The translations under genes were made by a program, and so were the position numbers. 64,000 nucleotides of DNA. It comes from Novosphingobium resinovorum (GTDB lineage Bacteria > Pseudomonadota > Alphaproteobacteria > Sphingomonadales > Sphingomonadaceae). Shown here piece by piece: positions 1-8,763 of this stretch (the stretch's first letter is position 1; the number at the start of each line of letters is the position of its first letter). The stretch is from contig NZ_CP017075.1 of assembly GCF_001742225.1 (NCBI RefSeq), positions 806,001 to 870,000 on the forward strand, read 5' to 3'. A model generated the notes under the pieces. It saw nothing but the letters and a program-made list of their open reading frames with translations, was not told the DNA's origin and did not search any database.

Positions 1-1736
1 GCCTCGACATCAAGGGCCTCGAACTTGCCGACAAGGAGACGGATACCGACCTCGAAGGTCAGTTCGACGCGCTTTCCGCGCTGAAGAAGGGTGACGGCAA
101 GGCCGCCAACAGCGCCATGATCGCCGCGCGGCTGACCGAGGACAGCCAACTCATGCAGACGGTCCTCGCGTCCGAGGGCTGGTACAGCCCGCAGGTGCGT
201 ACGCGCATGGACCCGTCATCGGATCAGGACAAGCCAGGCTTGACCGCGGTGATTCAGGTTAACCCGGGCAAGCGCTATGTCTTCTCCGACATTCAGGTGA
301 AGGCCGACCCGACGGTGCCGCCCAGCCTGATCGCGGACAACTTCCCGCTCAAGGTGGGCGAGCCGATAGTAGCGGAACGTGTGCAGGGCGCCGAGGCACG
401 GGTTGCCGTGGCTCTTCCCGAGAACGGCTATCCTTTCGCCGAAGTCGGCCAGCGCGATATCCTGCTCGATCAGGACGCGGGCAACGGCGTCTATACGCTG
501 CCGGTGACGGTCGGCCCGCGTGGTCGCTTCGGCGGTTTTACAACCGACGGTGACATGGCCTTCGATGCGAAGCACATTCAGGTTCTCGCCCGGTTCAAGC
601 GCGGCGAGCTTTACGACAGCCGCAAGGTCGATGATCTGCGCAAGGCGCTGGTCGCCACCAGCCTGTTCTCGACCGTTGCGGTCGAACCGCAGAAGACGGG
701 CGATCAGGCCGGCGACGGCACCGAGTACGTCACGCTGCACGTGAAGCAGGATGCCGGTCCGCCGCGCACGATCGCCGGGTCGGTCGGCTATGCGGCCGGA
801 GAGGGCATCACGGCTCAGGCCACCTGGACTCACCGCAATATGTTCCCGCCCGAGGGTGCGTTGATCGCGCATGCCATCGCCGGTACGCGGCAACAGGGTG
901 CGGGCGTAACCTTCCGCCGCTCCAATGCGGGCAAGCGCGACCGCACTTTCGAACTGGTCGCCGAGGCGTTCCACAACGACTACGACGCCTATAGCGCCTA
1001 TACCGGGCGTATCGCCGCGCGCATCGCCCGGGATTCCACGCCCATCTGGCAAAAGCGCTACACCTATGCCTTCGGCGTCGAGATGCTGGGCACAGCCGAG
1101 ACGGATTACGATGCTGCAAGCGGTACTCGCAAGCGGCGCACCTATTACGTTGCGGGGCTCAACGGGCAGGTCGGGTTCGACACTTCCGACGATCTGCTCA
1201 ACCCGACCAAGGGCTACCGCCTGACTACGCTGATCCAGCCGGAAGCCACCGTAAGGAACGGCTTCGATCCCTACATCCGCGCGCGGCTCGATGCCTCGAC
1301 CTACTACCCCATCAGCGACAGCTTCGTGCTGGCGGGAAGGATCCGCCTCGGCACGATCCAGGGCGCAGGGCTGTTCGACATCGCCCCATCACGCAGGCTC
1401 TATGCGGGCGGCGGCGGCTCGGTGCGCGGCTTCGCCTATCAGGCACTCGGTGAGCAGGCGCCGGACGGCAACCCCGTCGGCGGTCGCAGTCTGAACGAGG
1501 GGTCGTTCGAGGCGCGCTATCGCTTCGGCAACTACGGCGTCGTTGCTTTCGTCGATGCCGGTCAGGCCTACCGCGAGACGATGCCGCAGTTCAACAATCT
1601 GCGCTATGGCGTCGGCATCGGCGGCCGCTTCTACACCAACTTCGGGCCGATGCGGCTCGACGTGGCGACGCCGATCAACCGGCAGCCGGGTGAATCGCGT
1701 TTCAACATCTACGTATCGATCGGGCAGGCGTTCTGA
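1..1736 (+). CDS. tamA: TamA, Omp85-family outer membrane assembly protein (5' end outside window)
   Basis: This is the 3' part of an outer membrane TamA protein, which works with TamB to insert proteins or move lipids at the outer membrane. The frame is open back to the first bases, so the true start lies upstream; about 577 codons are visible. POTRA-like repeats fill roughly the first 230 residues. A C-terminal beta-barrel follows and carries the Omp85 signature (GGGGSVRGFAYQALGEQ). The protein ends in an alternating aromatic strand (FNIYVSIGQAF), as expected of a Bam substrate. The stop overlaps the tamB start by one base (TGATG), so the two are translationally coupled. The tamB neighbour favours TamA over BamA. 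Confidence 0.9.
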   Translation, partial: LDIKGLELADKETDTDLEGQFDALSALKKGDGKAANSAMIAARLTEDSQLMQTVLASEGWYSPQVRTRMDPSSDQDKPGLTAVIQVNPGKRYVFSDIQVKADPTVPPSLIADNFPLKVGEPIVAERVQGAEARVAVALPENGYPFAEVGQRDILLDQDAGNGVYTLPVTVGPRGRFGGFTTDGDMAFDAKHIQVLARFKRGELYDSRKVDDLRKALVATSLFSTVAVEPQKTGDQAGDGTEYVTLHVKQDAGPPRTIAGSVGYAAGEGITAQATWTHRNMFPPEGALIAHAIAGTRQQGAGVTFRRSNAGKRDRTFELVAEAFHNDYDAYSAYTGRIAARIARDSTPIWQKRYTYAFGVEMLGTAETDYDAASGTRKRRTYYVAGLNGQVGFDTSDDLLNPTKGYRLTTLIQPEATVRNGFDPYIRARLDASTYYPISDSFVLAGRIRLGTIQGAGLFDIAPSRRLYAGGGGSVRGFAYQALGEQAPDGNPVGGRSLNEGSFEARYRFGNYGVVAFVDAGQAYRETMPQFNNLRYGVGIGGRFYTNFGPMRLDVATPINRQPGESRFNIYVSIGQAF

Positions 1737-4700
1737 TGGCCGGCCCGGAGGAGAACAGCGAAGGCATGGCGCCCCAGCCGGAAACCGAAGCCACCGAGGT
1801 CGTGGTCGAACAGCCTTCGCGCTGGCATCGCATCCGCGTAAGGGCGCTCAAGACCGTCGCCTTCGTGCTGCTGGGCGTCGTCGCATTCCTTGTCGCAGTG
1901 GTCCTGGGGATCAATACCGGCCCCGGCCGCCGCTTCGTCGCGGACCAGATCGCCGCGCTTGAATTCCAGAACGGCATGAAGATCACCGTCGCGCGGATCG
2001 ACGGTTCGCTCTACGGCAAGATGATCCTGCGTGGTCTGTCCGTGCGCGATCCGCGCGGCGAGTTCCTGTACTCTCCCGAAATTCGCGTGGACTGGCGCCC
2101 GTTCGCCTATCTCGACAACCATGTGGACGTGCGCAGCGCTACCGCGCAACGCGTGGTGCTGCGCCGCACCCCGCATTTCCGCGCGACGCCGCCCAGCGAC
2201 GCGCCGCTGCTGCCCGACCTCAATATCGACGTCGGCGAACTGCGCATCGACCGCTTCATTGCCGAACCGCCGGTTTCCGGCCAGCGCCGGATCATGACGG
2301 TCGCCGGACGCGCGCATATCGCCGATGGCCGCGCGCAAGTCAGCGCCAAGGGCGGCACCATCGCCGTCGCGGGCAAAGGCGGCGGCGATCGCTTCAACGC
2401 CGTGCTCGACGCCGTACCCGACCGCAACCGCCTTGGCCTCGATGTCGATATCGATGCGCCCAAGGGCGGCCTGATCGCGGGCCTCGCAGGGTTTACCCAG
2501 CCGGTCACGCTCAAGCTGGCGGGCAAGGGCGACTGGGCGGCCTGGAACGGCAAGCTCGATGCCAACCTCGGCAGCGGCGAACTGGCGCGGCTGGCGCTGA
2601 CCGCGCGGGACGGTACGTTCGTCATCAAGGGACCGACGCAGATCGCCCGGATGTTCACCGGGCCGACCGCCAGCCTGCTTGGGCCGATCACCAATATCGA
2701 CCTGACCGCGGCCTTCGATAAGCGCCGCGCCAGACTGTCGGGCATGATCTCGAGCGACGCATTCAACCTGACCCCGAACGGCCTCGTCGATCTCGGCGAG
2801 AACCGGTTCGAGGACCTCAAGCTCGCGTTCGTCCTGCTCAAGCCTGCCGCCATGGCGCAGAACCTCAGCGGTGCGGGCCTGACCGCCGACCTCGCGCTCG
2901 ACGGCGCGTTCACCACGCCTGTGGTCAATTATCAGCTGGCCGCCCGGCGGCTGGTGATGAACGACATGGGGCTGGAGAACCTGACGGCGCGCGGCGCTGC
3001 GAAAGTGGACGCCGGGCATATCATGATCCCCGTCGCCGCACGGGTCGGTCGGATCACCGGGCTCGATACCGTCGCCGGGGGGACGCTGGCGAACGTTACG
3101 CTCAACGGTGATCTCGCGATCGAAGGAACGCGCATCCTGTCGGATAACATGCGCCTGCGCTCCGATCGTATCGACGCCGGGCTGATCCTTGTCGCCGACA
3201 TGAGCAAGGGGCTCTATACCGGCGCGATCGACGGCAAGATCGACAACTACCGCGTCGACAGCGTCGGCATCTTCAACATCCGTACCAACATGGACCTCAA
3301 GACCGAGGGTCAGGGCTTCGCCCTGCAGGGCACGGTGCGCGCACGCTCCACCAAACTGCTGAACGCCAGCCTGCAGACCTATCTCGGCGGCAATTTCTCG
3401 GCGTCGTCCAACGTGAAGTACGGTTCGGACGGCGTGGTGCGCTTCTCCAGCGTCCGCATGAATGCGCCGCTGCTCAAAGTCACCGGCGGGCAGGGCAGTT
3501 GGTCGCCCGACGGGCGCATTGCGCTCGCCGCGAACGGGACTTCGCGCCAGTACGGCGCCCTGGGCGTTCGAGTGACGGGAACCATCACGAACCCCGACGC
3601 CCATGTCACGGCGGAGCGCCCGGGTCTCGGTATCGGCCTTGCCAACCTCGATGCGCGGATCAAGGGCGCGCCGGGCGGCTATCGCCTCGATGCCAAGGGC
3701 GACACCGACTACGGACCGCTGCGCGCTGACGTGACGCTTGGCCTCGGCAAGCAGACTTCGGTACAGATCAACAGCGCCAACTTGTCCGGCGTCGATTTCG
3801 CCGGGCGAATCGTGCAGACACCTGCAGGTCCCTTCGCGGGACAACTGACCGCGACCGGCAACGGCATCGGCGGCCTCGTGCGGCTGGATGCCGAGGGCAA
3901 GTACCAGGCGGCCGACTTCAACTTGCGCGCCAAGAACGCGATCTTCGACGGCCCTGCCAAGCTATCCATTGGATCGGCCATCATCGACGGCCGGGCGGTG
4001 CTCTACGACCAGCCTTACGTCGTTGCCGACGCGCAGATCGCGGGCACCAGCATCGGTGCGCTCGATCTGGCAGCGGCCCGCGTAATCGTCGATTATCGCG
4101 ACGGGCGCGGCAAGGCGAAGGGCCTGATCGAAGGCGTCAGCGGCGTACCGTTCCGGCTCGGCCTCAACGCCGACATGCAGCCCGAACTGTGGCGCGTGGC
4201 GCTGCAGGGCAGGGTGCGCGGCCTCGACGTCAAGACGACCACGCCCGCGCGGATCATCCCGAAGAACGGCACGTACGAACTGCTTCCCACCAACATCGCG
4301 TTCGGTGGCGGCAGCCTCAAGCTGGCGGGCACTTACGGCGAAGGCATCAAGGTGCAGAGCCGCATGGAGGGCGTCGATCTCGCCATCCTCAACGCCTTCG
4401 CGCCGGGCTACGGCATTGGCGGCAAGGTCAGCGGCAGCTTCGACTTCGAGCAGGCAAGCGCCACCGCATTCCCCCGCGCCGATGCCCGCCTCTCCCTCAC
4501 CAATTTCACCCGGACCAGTTCATCGGCGGTCAGCCAGGGTGTCGACATCAACTTCGTCGGCAAGCTGCTGCCGGATGGCGGCGAAGGACGCGCGGTGTTC
4601 CGCCGTCGCGGCACCGTCATCGGCCGCATGGCCGCAAGCCTGAAGCCGTTGCCGCCGGGCGATGGCCCATGGATGGCGCGCCTGATGGATGCGCCGCTGG

Positions 4701-6001
4701 GTGGCGGCATCCGCTACAACGGTCCGGCCGACACGCTGTTCTCGTTCGCCGGGCTGTCCGGACAGACGCTCACAGGCTCGGTCGGGCTGGCGGCGGACTT
4801 CACCTGCCGCGTGTCGAGCCCGTGCATCAACGGCGTCGTGCAGGGCCGGGACATGGTCTACGAGAACCTCGCTTATGGCACGCGGCTCAGCCGCATGGCG
4901 CTGGCGGGCAAGTTCACCGGCGACTCGCTTGAACTGACCTCGCTGACCGCCAAGGCCGGAGACGGCACCGTCAGCGCCAGTGGCCGTGTCAGCCTCGCCG
5001 CCGACGCGGGCTATCCGATGGACCTCAACGTCAAGCTGGACCGCGCAAGGCTTGCACGCAGCGATGCGCTTTCGGCGACGGCAACGGGCAACCTGCACCT
5101 GACCAAGGTTGCGGGCGAGCCGGCCCTGCTCGCAGGTGAGATCAAGCTGCCGGAAACCCGTTACCAGATCGTGCGCGAGGGTGCCGCCCAAGTGCCGCGC
5201 CTGACCGGCGTTCGCTTCAAGCCGCCGGTCGGCCCGCAGCGTATCACCGGCGACGAACCCGCGCCGACCGCCGCCAGCGCCTTCGCGCTCGTTCGCCTCG
5301 ACCTGCACCTGCGGGCGCCGGAGAAGCTCTACGTGTCGGGCATGGGCCTCGAATCGGAGTGGAGTGCGGACTTCAACGTCACTGGCACCAGCGCGGCCCC
5401 TTCGCTTTCGGGTGAGGTCAAGCTGGTGCGTGGTACTCTGGGCTTCGCCGGACGCTCGTTCCAGCTGGAAAACGGCATCGTCTTGTTCACTGGCGGCTCG
5501 ACGATCGACCCCACCGTCCAGATCACTGCTACCGACGACATCGAGGACGTTACCGTCAACGTGAACGTCACCGGGCGCGCGATGAACCCGCAGATCGACT
5601 TCTCGTCCGATCCCAGCCTGCCTGACGATGAAGTGGTATCGCGCATCCTGTTCGGCAGCTCGATCGCCAACCTTTCGGCACTGCAGGCGGTGCAGCTGGC
5701 ATCCTCGCTCAATTCGCTGCGCGGGACCGGCGGTGGGCTCAACCCGCTCGGCAAGCTGCGCTCCGCCGCCGGGATCGACCGCCTGCGTATCCTTGGTCCG
5801 GACGAGCAGGCCGGTCGCGGCACGGCCGTCGCCGCAGGACAGTACCTCACCGACGACATCTACGTCGAACTGATCACCGACGCGCGCGGCTTCACTGCCA
5901 CGCAGCTGGAAGTCAGCGTGACAAAGTGGCTGTCGGTGCTCAGCCAGGCCGGCGGCTCGGGCGTGAACAGCCTGAACGTGCGCATCAAGAAGGACTATTG
6001 A
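1736..6001 (+). CDS. tamB: TamB, inner-membrane-anchored translocation/assembly module (DUF490)
   Basis: This 1421-residue AsmA-like protein spans the periplasm and partners with TamA. One N-terminal transmembrane segment lies at about residues 40-62 (VAFVLLGVVAFLVAVVLGI). A long, repetitive, beta-rich region follows. The C-terminal DUF490 domain shows typical motifs such as PDDEVVSRILFG and a terminal strand ending in KKDY. The length is within the usual range for TamB. Immediate overlap with tamA upstream and with a small lipoprotein gene downstream indicates one operon. Known family members form a hydrophobic groove for lipid transport or help autotransporter assembly; the substrate here is not visible. 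Confidence 0.93.
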   Translation: MAGPEENSEGMAPQPETEATEVVVEQPSRWHRIRVRALKTVAFVLLGVVAFLVAVVLGINTGPGRRFVADQIAALEFQNGMKITVARIDGSLYGKMILRGLSVRDPRGEFLYSPEIRVDWRPFAYLDNHVDVRSATAQRVVLRRTPHFRATPPSDAPLLPDLNIDVGELRIDRFIAEPPVSGQRRIMTVAGRAHIADGRAQVSAKGGTIAVAGKGGGDRFNAVLDAVPDRNRLGLDVDIDAPKGGLIAGLAGFTQPVTLKLAGKGDWAAWNGKLDANLGSGELARLALTARDGTFVIKGPTQIARMFTGPTASLLGPITNIDLTAAFDKRRARLSGMISSDAFNLTPNGLVDLGENRFEDLKLAFVLLKPAAMAQNLSGAGLTADLALDGAFTTPVVNYQLAARRLVMNDMGLENLTARGAAKVDAGHIMIPVAARVGRITGLDTVAGGTLANVTLNGDLAIEGTRILSDNMRLRSDRIDAGLILVADMSKGLYTGAIDGKIDNYRVDSVGIFNIRTNMDLKTEGQGFALQGTVRARSTKLLNASLQTYLGGNFSASSNVKYGSDGVVRFSSVRMNAPLLKVTGGQGSWSPDGRIALAANGTSRQYGALGVRVTGTITNPDAHVTAERPGLGIGLANLDARIKGAPGGYRLDAKGDTDYGPLRADVTLGLGKQTSVQINSANLSGVDFAGRIVQTPAGPFAGQLTATGNGIGGLVRLDAEGKYQAADFNLRAKNAIFDGPAKLSIGSAIIDGRAVLYDQPYVVADAQIAGTSIGALDLAAARVIVDYRDGRGKAKGLIEGVSGVPFRLGLNADMQPELWRVALQGRVRGLDVKTTTPARIIPKNGTYELLPTNIAFGGGSLKLAGTYGEGIKVQSRMEGVDLAILNAFAPGYGIGGKVSGSFDFEQASATAFPRADARLSLTNFTRTSSSAVSQGVDINFVGKLLPDGGEGRAVFRRRGTVIGRMAASLKPLPPGDGPWMARLMDAPLGGGIRYNGPADTLFSFAGLSGQTLTGSVGLAADFTCRVSSPCINGVVQGRDMVYENLAYGTRLSRMALAGKFTGDSLELTSLTAKAGDGTVSASGRVSLAADAGYPMDLNVKLDRARLARSDALSATATGNLHLTKVAGEPALLAGEIKLPETRYQIVREGAAQVPRLTGVRFKPPVGPQRITGDEPAPTAASAFALVRLDLHLRAPEKLYVSGMGLESEWSADFNVTGTSAAPSLSGEVKLVRGTLGFAGRSFQLENGIVLFTGGSTIDPTVQITATDDIEDVTVNVNVTGRAMNPQIDFSSDPSLPDDEVVSRILFGSSIANLSALQAVQLASSLNSLRGTGGGLNPLGKLRSAAGIDRLRILGPDEQAGRGTAVAAGQYLTDDIYVELITDARGFTATQLEVSVTKWLSVLSQAGGSGVNSLNVRIKKDY

Positions 6002-6192
6002 TGCGTACGGGGCTGATCGCGGCATTCGCGCTTGTAGCGCTCCTCGGGGGCTGCAAACGCGAGCCGACGTTCGAAGAGCGCTACAAGGCCGCGAACAAGA
6101 CCATCGTGGACCGAGCCAAGGAGATCGACGCACAGATCGCCGCCACCGGTTCGCCGCCTCTCGAGAGCGACGGACTTTCGGCGGAGCACTGA
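6001..6192 (+). CDS. Small lipoprotein downstream of tamB
   Basis: This 63-residue protein has a lipoprotein signal (MRTGLIAAFALVALLGGC) with lipobox LGGC, followed by a charged, helix-prone tail. The start overlaps the tamB stop by one base, so it is probably co-translated with tamB. I do not recognise a family. Its position suggests a periplasm-facing accessory of the TamAB module, but that is inference from context only. Confidence 0.75.
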   Translation: MRTGLIAAFALVALLGGCKREPTFEERYKAANKTIVDRAKEIDAQIAATGSPPLESDGLSAEH

Positions 6193-6248
6193 AACTTCGG
6201 ATTTACTTCTGGTCGCTAGGCACCCTCAGGCGAAGCTAAGAGGGTATA

Positions 6249-6578
6249 ATGCTGGCTGACGAGAACGACCGACTGGCCCAGCGCCACCCCGTGCTGCTTC
6301 AGGCGCGGTGCCGCAAATCGAGTTGGCACGTTTTTCCGGTCGAACTGGGCGACGTTTCGCAAGGCGGCTGCAGCATTGTCGGCAGCGCCGAGGCTTTCGT
6401 GCCGGGTGAGGCCATCGAACTGCGCATCGCCAACTTCAAGCCCATCCCTGCCCATGTGCGCTGGCTGGACGGTAACACGGTCGGCATCGAGTTTCGCAGT
6501 GCGCTCGCCGGAAGAGTGATTCAGGAACTGGGTCAGGCTTATGGAATTCCGGTCCAGGCGAGCCCATCGGCGAACTGA
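6249..6578 (+). CDS. PilZ-domain protein
   Basis: This 109-residue single-domain protein resembles PilZ. It has an early arginine cluster (RHPVLLQARCRKS), a conserved turn where GDVSQGGCSI stands for the D/NxSxxG motif, and a strand pattern ending in VRWLDGNTVGIEF. PilZ domains often bind cyclic di-GMP. The N-terminal RxxxR motif is only partly conserved, so binding is uncertain. It stands alone after the tamAB operon. A second PilZ-like protein lies at 38762-39100. Confidence 0.75.
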   Translation: MLADENDRLAQRHPVLLQARCRKSSWHVFPVELGDVSQGGCSIVGSAEAFVPGEAIELRIANFKPIPAHVRWLDGNTVGIEFRSALAGRVIQELGQAYGIPVQASPSAN

Positions 6579-6666
6579 GAAACCTTATGCGAGGCCAACA
6601 ATTCGGCGTCCCTCATCGAAGATTAACCATCGTGGCGGACGCCAGGCCATTTGCGGCAGGAATTCG

Positions 6667-6741
6667 ATGAAGGATTTCGACGAAATCCAGCGGACCATGA
6701 TGGAATTGCTGCGTTGTGGTGCAACTTCAGCCGGCAAGTGA
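6667..6741 (+). CDS. Possible 24-residue small protein
   Basis: The 350-base gap between the PilZ gene and the next exported protein holds little else. This short frame (MKDFDEIQRTMMELLRCG...) has an AGGA-like ribosome site about six bases before its ATG and an amphipathic, protein-like sequence. No family is recognised. Support is weak, and it could be chance. Confidence 0.2.
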   Translation: MKDFDEIQRTMMELLRCGATSAGK

Positions 6742-6928
6742 CGCCGCGATGACGGATTGTGAATGTTGCGTTGCAGCATGTTTAATCCGACGTTAAATCA
6801 ATACCTTCATCACTGTTGTCCGGACGATATTTACCGGGCCGGGGTATTCGTTGCGTGCCGACGGGAAAGGGCTGAATTCGATGGGTACGACCGTCGGCAT
6901 CACTCCCAACGGAAAGGTCGCACTTCCA

Positions 6929-7177
6929 ATGATGAAACGAACGATTCTCGTCGCGATGACCGCTGCCTTCACGCTGCTTGGCAGCACGCAGGCCATGGCC
7001 GGGACGAGGGCCGCGCAGTCGGTCGTGGGTTTTGCCAAGGATCAGGGCAAGTCGATCCGATCGAGCCGAGGCTCGCTTCCCCGAGGGTTTGTCAACGCGC
7101 TCGGTCGCGCAGGCGAACATGGCCGAAAAGGGTTGCACAATGCGATCGAGCAGCACTTCAAGTCGCGTGGCTGCTGA
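6929..7177 (+). CDS. Small exported protein of unknown function
   Basis: This is an 82-residue protein with a cleavable signal peptide (MMKRTILVAMTAAFTLLGS, predicted cut after QAMA). The mature part is basic and Ser/Gly-rich and ends in a single Cys. The start was chosen at the tandem ATGATG because it begins the signal peptide and follows a GGAAAGG stretch; in-frame starts upstream would add a hydrophilic leader. I recognise no domain. Secretion is well supported; the function is unknown. Confidence 0.55.
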   Translation: MMKRTILVAMTAAFTLLGSTQAMAGTRAAQSVVGFAKDQGKSIRSSRGSLPRGFVNALGRAGEHGRKGLHNAIEQHFKSRGC

Positions 7178-7269
7178 TCACGATCTGTGACCTATCAGGC
7201 GCATCCCGGGCCATGTGCCTGGGGTGCGTCACCCATCGCGGTGCAGACGATCATGGTGCTTAGAAGGGG

Positions 7270-7345
<76 letters not shown>

Positions 7346-7371
7346 CCACGGGTATCCGCAGGATTGGTATA

Positions 7372-7447
<76 letters not shown>

Positions 7448-7472
7448 CCACATGGTCTTCGTGGAAACAGGA

Positions 7473-7548
<76 letters not shown>

Positions 7549-7650
7549 ACGCTACCTGTCCTCGAAGGGCCTTGCGGCCCCGCCGGTCGGCGGCGGAGAG
7601 GCCCCTATAACGGCAGATTTTTACATTGGAAGCGAAAACTTGAAAAAGTT

Positions 7651-8763
7651 TCAGCCGAGTGAGCCTCTGCCCTGATTCCAACGGTTTACCGCCATGATCG
7701 TGCCCAGGCAGATCATGTTGGTGAGCATGGAGGTGCCGCCGTGGCTCATGAAGGGCAGGGGGATTCCGACGACCGGGGCGAGGCCCATGACCATCATCAG
7801 GTTGATCATCACGTAAAAGAACATCGTCGCGGTCATGCCCGCCGCCAGCAGGCTGGAGAAGCGGTCGGGCGCGCGACGGGCGACGCCCATGCCCCAGCCG
7901 ATCACGACGGTGAACACGAAGAGGACGAACAGCCCGCCCATCAGACCCCATTCCTCGGACATGGTCGCGAAGACGAAGTCGGTGTGGGGTTCGGGCAGGT
8001 ACTGCAGGTGGCTCTGCGTGCCGTTGCCGAAGCCCTTGCCGAAGATGCCGCCCGAACCGATCGCGATCTTGGACTGCGTGATGTGATAGCCGGTGCCGAG
8101 CGGGTCGCCCTCCGGGTCCATGAACACCAGCACGCGGTTACGCTGGTAATCGTGGAGCAGCGTGAAGAACGCGATCGGGGCGATGACCATCATGGCACCG
8201 CCCGCGCCCAGGAACCACCACAAGGGAAGTCCTGCGAGGAACATCGTCACCACGCCGCCGAAGCATACGGCGGTGGCGGTGCCCAGGTCGGGCTGGATCA
8301 GCACGAACAGTGCCGGAACGCCGATCAGCACGCCCGCCGGGACGAGGCCGCGCCAGCTGGCGGTCATGGCGTGGGGCAATGTCTCGTAGAAGCGCGCGAG
8401 CACGAGGACGATCGCCGGTTTCATCAGTTCCGATGGTTGCAGCGACATGAAGCCGAGGTTTAGCCAGCGCTGGCTGCCGCCGCCGACCGCGCCGATCAGT
8501 TCGACGAGGACCAGCAGGATCAGGATCGCGCCGTAGATGGGATAGGCAGCCATCCGGAACAGGTTGCGGCTCATCCGGGCGATGACCATGGCCATGACCA
8601 GGAACACGCAGAAGCGTACGACATGGCTGAGCGCGTAAGGCTGCAGGCTGCCGCCGGCTGCCGAATAGAGCACCGCTGCGCCGAGTCCGACGAGCCCGCA
8701 TAGGGGGATGATCATCTGCCAGGGTTGGCGCGAGATCGCCTCGGGAACGATGGAGCGGCTCAT
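7651..8763 (-). CDS. rodA: RodA, SEDS peptidoglycan glycosyltransferase
   Basis: This 370-residue integral membrane protein is the SEDS-family polymerase of the elongasome. It joins lipid II into glycan strands together with PBP2. About ten transmembrane segments are visible. The conserved SEDS region QPSELMKPAIVLVLARF and the C-terminal motif MGLAPVVGIPLPFMSHGGTS match RodA/FtsW. Gene order (last in mreB-mreC-mreD-mrdA-rodA) marks it as RodA rather than FtsW. Its start overlaps the mrdA stop in an ATGA. Confidence 0.97.
   Translation of the reverse strand: MSRSIVPEAISRQPWQMIIPLCGLVGLGAAVLYSAAGGSLQPYALSHVVRFCVFLVMAMVIARMSRNLFRMAAYPIYGAILILLVLVELIGAVGGGSQRWLNLGFMSLQPSELMKPAIVLVLARFYETLPHAMTASWRGLVPAGVLIGVPALFVLIQPDLGTATAVCFGGVVTMFLAGLPLWWFLGAGGAMMVIAPIAFFTLLHDYQRNRVLVFMDPEGDPLGTGYHITQSKIAIGSGGIFGKGFGNGTQSHLQYLPEPHTDFVFATMSEEWGLMGGLFVLFVFTVVIGWGMGVARRAPDRFSSLLAAGMTATMFFYVMINLMMVMGLAPVVGIPLPFMSHGGTSMLTNMICLGTIMAVNRWNQGRGSLG

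Noticed and set aside
1709..3844. Long minus-strand frame antisense to tamB
   Set aside because: It is a shadow of GC-rich codon bias; tamB is continuous and family-typical on the plus strand. Similar antisense frames over mrdA, ppdK and ychF were rejected for the same reason.
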